Source: Mariprofundaceae bacterium | GTDB taxonomy: Bacteria; Pseudomonadota; Zetaproteobacteria; Mariprofundales; Mariprofundaceae | Direction of reading: 5' to 3' | DNA: 11,322 bases | Assembly (NCBI GenBank): GCA_030950975.1 | Contig: JAUZQL010000322.1 | Coordinates: forward strand, 1-11,322 | Notes under the pieces: generated by a model | Databases searched by the model: none | The model's input: only the letters and a program-made list of their open reading frames with translations | Told to the model about the DNA's origin: nothing | Position numbers and translations under genes: made by a program | Shown here: positions 7,481 to 11,322 of the stretch, piece after piece | Position numbering within the stretch: position 1 is the stretch's first letter | Layout of the letters: every line of letters starts with the position of its first letter

Positions 7481-7488
7481 GACAATTC

Positions 7489-7758
7489 ATGTCTCTAGCT
7501 GTGGAAAAGAAAAGCGAAGTTATTAGCAAGTTTGCAACCCATGAAGGTGATACTGGTTCACCTGAAGTTCAAGTGGCATTGTTAACTGAACGTATCAATG
7601 GTTTAAGTGATCATTTTAAAGACAATCACAAAGATCACCATTCACGTCGTGGTCTATTGAAGATGGTAGGTCGCCGTCGTAACCTTCTAAAATATTTGAA
7701 GGAAAAAGATTTTGGACGTTATCGTTCATTGATTGAAGCGCTCGGTTTACGTCGTTAA
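7489..7758 (+). CDS. rpsO: 30S ribosomal protein S15
   Basis: S15 is a primary 16S rRNA binder that nucleates assembly of the small-subunit platform and forms an intersubunit bridge. The 89-residue product has the normal family length and shows the conserved THEGDTGSPEVQVALLTERI, the rRNA-contacting DHHSRRGLLKMVGRRRNLLKYL block, and the usual short basic C-terminus (ALGLRR). ATG 7489 is preceded by AGGA at 6 nt. It is followed by a strong terminator and then pnp, the widely conserved rpsO-pnp order; truB, its frequent upstream neighbour, is absent here and a Snf2 gene takes that place. Confidence 0.98.
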   Translation: MSLAVEKKSEVISKFATHEGDTGSPEVQVALLTERINGLSDHFKDNHKDHHSRRGLLKMVGRRRNLLKYLKEKDFGRYRSLIEALGLRR

Positions 7759-7778
7759 TTCCGTTTTAAGTTTTATTT

Positions 7779-7815
7779 CGGCTCTCGTTTACTTGCTTAA
7801 ACGGGAGCCGTTTTT
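7779..7815 (+). terminator. Rho-independent terminator between rpsO and pnp
   Basis: A 12-bp stem (7779-7790 with 7799-7810, containing one G·U; outer part CGGCTC/GAGCCG) encloses an 8-nt loop and is followed by TTTTT and a further T-rich stretch. It lies 20 nt after rpsO and 53 nt before pnp. Since no good promoter is visible between it and pnp, pnp probably depends on partial read-through, or on a promoter I do not recognise. Confidence 0.88.
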
Positions 7816-7868
7816 CGTTTTGATTTTCTTTCCCCCAGTTATGAGTATGTGTTCTACAAAGGAAATGT

Positions 7869-9965
7869 ATGTTTAATATTCAAACAACCCAAACGACCAT
7901 CGCAGGTCGTGATTTAAGCTTTGAAACAGGTCGTATTGCACGTCAAGCTGGCGGCTCAATCTTGGTACAATATGGTGATGTTGTGGTACATGTTGCTGCA
8001 ACCGCAGCAAAAACACCGTTACAAGGCGTTGATTTCATGCCTTTAACAGTCCATTACCAAGAAAAAACCTATGCAGCAGGTCGTTTTTTAGGTGGTTTTT
8101 TAAAACGTGAAGGTCGCCCTTCTGAAAAGGAAACGCTCACCTCCCGTTTGATTGATCGCCCTATTCGCCCTTTGTTTCCAAAGGGTTACTTCCATGAAAC
8201 ACAAGTGATTGCCACTGTCGTTTCAGCGGATGAAGATAACAATCCCGATATTATTGCCATCAATGGTGTCTCTGCGGCACTGATGATTTCTGACGTGCCT
8301 TTCGCTGAAGCTATTGCAGCATCACGTGTTGGCTTGATTGATGGTGAATTTGTATTGAATCCAACGTACGCTCAAATGGAAGATTCAGATTTGGATTTGA
8401 TTGTTGCGGGCACACGTGATGCAGTCTTGATGATTGAATCCGAAGCCAAAGAATTATCCGAACAACAAATGATTGATGCGATTGCGTTTGGTCAAGCAGG
8501 TTATGCACCGATTATTGATGCCATTGAAGCCTTGGTAGAAAAAGCGGGTAAAGAGAAAGTCACTGTCGCATTAGCGGGCAATGATGATGTTCAAGCGGCT
8601 GTCAATGACGCTTTTGAAGCCGATGTTCGTGAAGCTTATGCCATTGTAGACAAATCAGCACGTTCTACAAAAATTGAAGCCTTACGTGCTGCCGCACAAG
8701 AAAAGTTTGCTGGTACAGAAGAAAATCCAGGTCAATTTTCTAGCAATGATGTTACTTCAGCCGTGAAAAATTTAGAAAAAAATGTCGTTCGTCGTTCTAT
8801 TATTAATGGTAACCCACGTATTGATGGTCGTAAAACAACCGATGTTCGTGCCATTGATTGCCAAGTAGGCGTATTACCGCGTACCCATGGCTCGGCTTTG
8901 TTTACACGTGGTGAAACACAAGCTTTGGTCACCATTACTTTGGGTACTGAATCGGATATGCAAACCACTGAATCATTGGAAGGTGTTACCAAGCAACGCT
9001 TTATGTTGCATTACAACTTCCCTCCCTATTCTGTAGGCGAAGCTCGTCGCATGGGTTCACCAGGTCGCCGTGAAATTGGTCATGGTCGTTTGGCACGTCG
9101 TGGTGTGGAAGGCATGTTACCAAAAATGGAAAACTTTGGTTATGCCATTCGTGCCGTATCTGAAATCACTGAATCCAATGGTTCATCATCGATGGCATCC
9201 GTATGCGGTTCATCATTGGCATTGATGGATGCAGGCGTACCAATCAAAGCGCCTGTTGCTGGTATTGCGATGGGATTGATTCTTGAAAAAGATGGTTATG
9301 CGGTATTGTCGGACATCTTAGGTGATGAAGATCATTTGGGAGACATGGATTTTAAAGTAGCGGGTACAGCTGATGGTATTACCACCTTACAATTGGATAT
9401 TAAAATTGGTGGTTTAACCCGTGAAATCATGGAAGAAGCCTTGGCACAAGCCAAAGGTGGACGCATGCATATCTTGGAAGAAATGGCAAAATGTATTACT
9501 GCGCCGCGTAACTCAGTCGCTGACCATGCACCACGTATGTTTACCATGAAAATCAAAGCCGATAAGATTCGTGAAGTCATTGGTGCTGGTGGTAAAGTCA
9601 TTCGTGGCATTGTGGAAGAAACAGGTGCGAAAATTGATATTGCTGATGATGGTACCATCACTATTTTTGCAGTGACAGCTGAAGCTGGTGAAGCAGCGAA
9701 AGCCATGATTGACGATATTGTTGCAGAAGTTGAAGTCGATGCGATATATGAAGGTAAAGTCGTAAAAATCATGGATTTCGGCGCTTTTGTTCGCATCATG
9801 GGCAATACAGATGGTTTGGTACATATTTCTCAAATTGCACATAAACGCGTTGAAAAAGTTGCCGATGAACTTGAAGAAGGTCAGATCGTCAAGGTGAAGG
9901 TATTGGACGTGGATCGCAGTGGTAAGATTCGTTTATCCATGAAAGCATTGATAGAAAAAGCTTAA
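7869..9965 (+). CDS. pnp: Polyribonucleotide nucleotidyltransferase (PNPase)
   Basis: PNPase degrades RNA from the 3' end by phosphorolysis, releasing nucleoside diphosphates, and can add tails in reverse; it is a trimer and often part of the RNA degradosome. At 698 residues it has the usual size. The first RNase PH domain carries GRFLGGFLKREGRPSEKE and RLIDRPIRPLFP. A helical linker follows, then the catalytic second RNase PH domain with FFPPYSVGE-like FPPYSVGEARRMGSPGRREIGHG and the catalytic cluster EDHLGDMDFK (487-496; D488, D494 and K496 correspond to E. coli D486, D492 and K494). The KH domain has a GAGG loop (IREVIGAGGKVI, about 566-577) and the C-terminal S1 domain spans about 628-693. 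ATG 7869 is preceded by AAGGA at 5 nt. A strong terminator follows. Confidence 0.98.
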   Translation: MFNIQTTQTTIAGRDLSFETGRIARQAGGSILVQYGDVVVHVAATAAKTPLQGVDFMPLTVHYQEKTYAAGRFLGGFLKREGRPSEKETLTSRLIDRPIRPLFPKGYFHETQVIATVVSADEDNNPDIIAINGVSAALMISDVPFAEAIAASRVGLIDGEFVLNPTYAQMEDSDLDLIVAGTRDAVLMIESEAKELSEQQMIDAIAFGQAGYAPIIDAIEALVEKAGKEKVTVALAGNDDVQAAVNDAFEADVREAYAIVDKSARSTKIEALRAAAQEKFAGTEENPGQFSSNDVTSAVKNLEKNVVRRSIINGNPRIDGRKTTDVRAIDCQVGVLPRTHGSALFTRGETQALVTITLGTESDMQTTESLEGVTKQRFMLHYNFPPYSVGEARRMGSPGRREIGHGRLARRGVEGMLPKMENFGYAIRAVSEITESNGSSSMASVCGSSLALMDAGVPIKAPVAGIAMGLILEKDGYAVLSDILGDEDHLGDMDFKVAGTADGITTLQLDIKIGGLTREIMEEALAQAKGGRMHILEEMAKCITAPRNSVADHAPRMFTMKIKADKIREVIGAGGKVIRGIVEETGAKIDIADDGTITIFAVTAEAGEAAKAMIDDIVAEVEVDAIYEGKVVKIMDFGAFVRIMGNTDGLVHISQIAHKRVEKVADELEEGQIVKVKVLDVDRSGKIRLSMKALIEKA

Positions 9966-9991
9966 TTCAAACGTGTTCAATGGCTTGATAA

Positions 9992-10019
9992 GGCGGGGCT
10001 TCGGCTCCGCCTTTTTTTT
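9992..10019 (+). terminator. Rho-independent terminator of pnp
   Basis: GGCGGGGC (9992-9999) pairs with GCTCCGCC (10004-10011) across a TTCG tetraloop, with one G·U, followed by eight T residues. It lies 27 nt after the pnp stop and is a textbook intrinsic terminator on the plus strand. On the minus strand the T tract is poor, so it is not a clear terminator for the converging gene. Confidence 0.95.
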
Positions 10020-10122
10020 ATGTTTATCGGGAAACTTTGAAAAAAGCTAAATACTCAATAAGTGAGTCAAAGCACTCGTTTAAGAACCATTTAAAAACCA
10101 ATATTCATAACATCAGTCATTC

Positions 10123-10902
10123 TCAATGAAATTTTAATTCCAACATGCGTCCACCTGAAATATTCGCAATTTTTCTAAACTGCACTTTGGTACTGGAATC
10201 ACTATTCCCCAAAGGTAAGGTAAAGACAGGTGCTTGAATCGCATGGTAATGCACCGTATCTGTAGAAGGTTCATCACCAATCAACATATAAGCACTGGGA
10301 ATTTTTGCTGTGCCTAAGACATCAAAGGTATGCCCAATGGTTTCTTGATTGCCTACAAAGGGAGCGTTTTGCATCAATTTATCAAACATTTCGCCCATTG
10401 TGCCGCCATAACTTCCCATACGATTATCGGCATACCAAGTAATGGCACTCACATGTTTTCCAGAACGAATCGCAATGACACGCAAAATAGGAATAAGAAA
10501 CATACTCATGCCATGCATGGAACCTGTACCATCAATAATCAAGTGCAAATCATGCCCTGGTAAATGACGCAAGCCTTTCACCATCATTTCAAAATCTTTG
10601 CGACCCTGACCTTTCCCTAAACCTGCGGATGCCAGCACTTTTTCCATTTGCTTTTTGGTATCAGAACCAACCAAACGATTCATTTCAGCTTGTAGTTCAA
10701 TATTTCGAGCCTGTGACGATGCTAATGATTTTTCCAATTTGGCAATGGTTTCTTTCGATTTCTGTGATTCACCTGAACCATACAAATGAGAAATCATCAA
10801 AATCATTGCAAACAAGAAGATAAAGGTTGCCAACATGAGCAAGGCCATATCCGAAAAAACTTCGTAAACTGATTCAGTATTCGAGCCCCGACGTGTCCGC
10901 AT
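10123..10902 (-). CDS. Membrane-anchored von Willebrand factor A domain protein with MotB/TolR-like N-terminus
   Basis: The 259-residue product has three parts. Residues 1-18 are basic (MRTRRG) and end in FSD18; residues 19-41 form one hydrophobic helix. An Asp at the cytoplasmic end of a single N-terminal span is the layout of the proton-channel subunits MotB, TolR and ExbD (compare YAD in MotB). Residues 45-78 look like a coiled coil. From about 115 to 259 lies a vWA fold: LIIDGTGSM (D124, T126, S128 as the metal-binding DxTGS variant), a possible MIDAS Thr at 188, MLIGDEP (D210), and the closing FRKIANISGG. By the positive-inside pattern the vWA domain should be periplasmic. The start ATG 10900-10902 overlaps the stop of the upstream gene (TAATG) and lacks a good ribosome site, so translation is likely coupled. 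The biological role is unknown. Confidence 0.85.
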   Translation of the reverse strand: MRTRRGSNTESVYEVFSDMALLMLATFIFLFAMILMISHLYGSGESQKSKETIAKLEKSLASSQARNIELQAEMNRLVGSDTKKQMEKVLASAGLGKGQGRKDFEMMVKGLRHLPGHDLHLIIDGTGSMHGMSMFLIPILRVIAIRSGKHVSAITWYADNRMGSYGGTMGEMFDKLMQNAPFVGNQETIGHTFDVLGTAKIPSAYMLIGDEPSTDTVHYHAIQAPVFTLPLGNSDSSTKVQFRKIANISGGRMLELKFH

Positions 10903-11322
10903 TATTCTGAGTCAGCAGCATGATGTTTACTTGATTGAAAGCCCATCGCTGCCAATAAACGTTGCCGAAAATTCGCCAATTTCTTTTGTAAGGTTAATTC
11001 ATAACGTAACACTTTGGCATAATGACGATGGACGGCAATTTGTTTGAAAATTTCATCTTCTTCTTCACTCATCTTCGTTGCGTTTTTTAACACTTGCATT
11101 TCTTCCGCAAAATCACGCATGGCCGCTTTGCTTTCATACAAGGCTTGATTCAAGGATTGCATACGATCTTCCATACCTTCAATGACTTGATTTAACACCT
11201 GAAAATCACGTTGTGGTGACGGATGTAAATTGCTTGCAGCATACACCATGCAACAACGGGTCATTTTATCTTGCAAAGATTCAATCGAATTATCGGTAAT
11301 ATAGGCAAACATGCGCAACAAC
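10902..11322 (-). CDS. Partial coiled-coil protein upstream of the vWA gene, unknown function
   Basis: The frame is open to the right edge, so the true N-terminus is probably outside the window; the last 139 or so residues are seen, ending with TAA at 10902-10904. An internal ATG at 11310-11312 exists, but no Shine-Dalgarno that would make it the start is evident. The visible part is hydrophilic, rich in charged residues and Met/Gln, and predicted by eye to be mostly long helix (about residues 40-130), without a membrane span. Because its partner resembles a MotB/TolR-type subunit, and these are normally preceded by a MotA/TolQ/ExbB-type subunit, this may be the cytoplasmic tail of such a channel protein. 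The diagnostic membrane segments would lie outside the window, so this remains a guess. The stop/start overlap shows it is in the same operon. Confidence 0.7.
   Translation of the reverse strand, partial: LLRMFAYITDNSIESLQDKMTRCCMVYAASNLHPSPQRDFQVLNQVIEGMEDRMQSLNQALYESKAAMRDFAEEMQVLKNATKMSEEEDEIFKQIAVHRHYAKVLRYELTLQKKLANFRQRLLAAMGFQSSKHHAADSE

Noticed and set aside
9332..9842. Long minus-strand open frames (up to 157 codons) opposite pnp
   Set aside because: They lie wholly within the well-supported PNPase gene, have no family features, and are explained by codon bias of the plus strand.
10020..10122. Region between the pnp terminator and the vWA gene, including ACTCA-N5-TGAGT (10053-10067)
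   Set aside because: The 5-bp stem is too weak for a terminator, although a T run follows on the minus strand after 7-8 nt; no gene is seen here.

Overview
The window carries ordinary chromosomal core genes of a flagellated, fairly AT-rich Gram-negative bacterium, most likely a proteobacterium. The grounds are proteobacterial-type FlgF/FlgG, UvrB, S15 and PNPase proteins, a well-formed sigma-54-type promoter in front of flgFG, and a MotB/TolR-like membrane protein. I cannot fix the class from sequence alone. No tRNA, rRNA, insertion sequence, CRISPR array or phage gene was seen.

Left part (1-1917, all minus strand): a flagellar cluster. In transcription order it has a 92-residue Ser/Ala/Gln/Thr-rich protein, a stand-alone FlhB C-terminal-domain protein (FlhX/YlqH type), then flgF and flgG (flgG runs off the left edge). 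A -24/-12 promoter with exact GG-N10-GC spacing lies just upstream of flgF, so the two rod genes appear to have their own sigma-54 start. A weaker GG-N10-GC element precedes the 92-residue gene.

Middle part (1918-7358, plus strand): a 172-bp divergent intergenic region holds an extended -10 promoter candidate abutting a perfect 7-bp inverted repeat, a possible operator. It is followed by uvrB and, overlapping its stop codon, a roughly 1,100-residue Snf2-type ATPase with an N-terminal SWIM zinc-binding motif. The overlap suggests that the nucleotide-excision-repair helicase and the Snf2 protein are co-produced.

Right-centre (7359-10020, plus strand): rpsO and pnp in the conserved order, each followed by a strong intrinsic terminator. 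The rpsO leader can fold into an H-type pseudoknot whose second helix covers the Shine-Dalgarno sequence, a likely S15 autoregulatory element.

Right edge (10123-11322, minus strand): two genes joined by a TAATG stop/start overlap. The second encodes a MotB/TolR-like single-span anchor with an Asp at the start of the membrane helix, a coiled coil and a von Willebrand factor A domain. The first is a partial coiled-coil protein cut by the window edge. This pair is the least ordinary part of the window and may be a stator-like membrane complex of unknown function.
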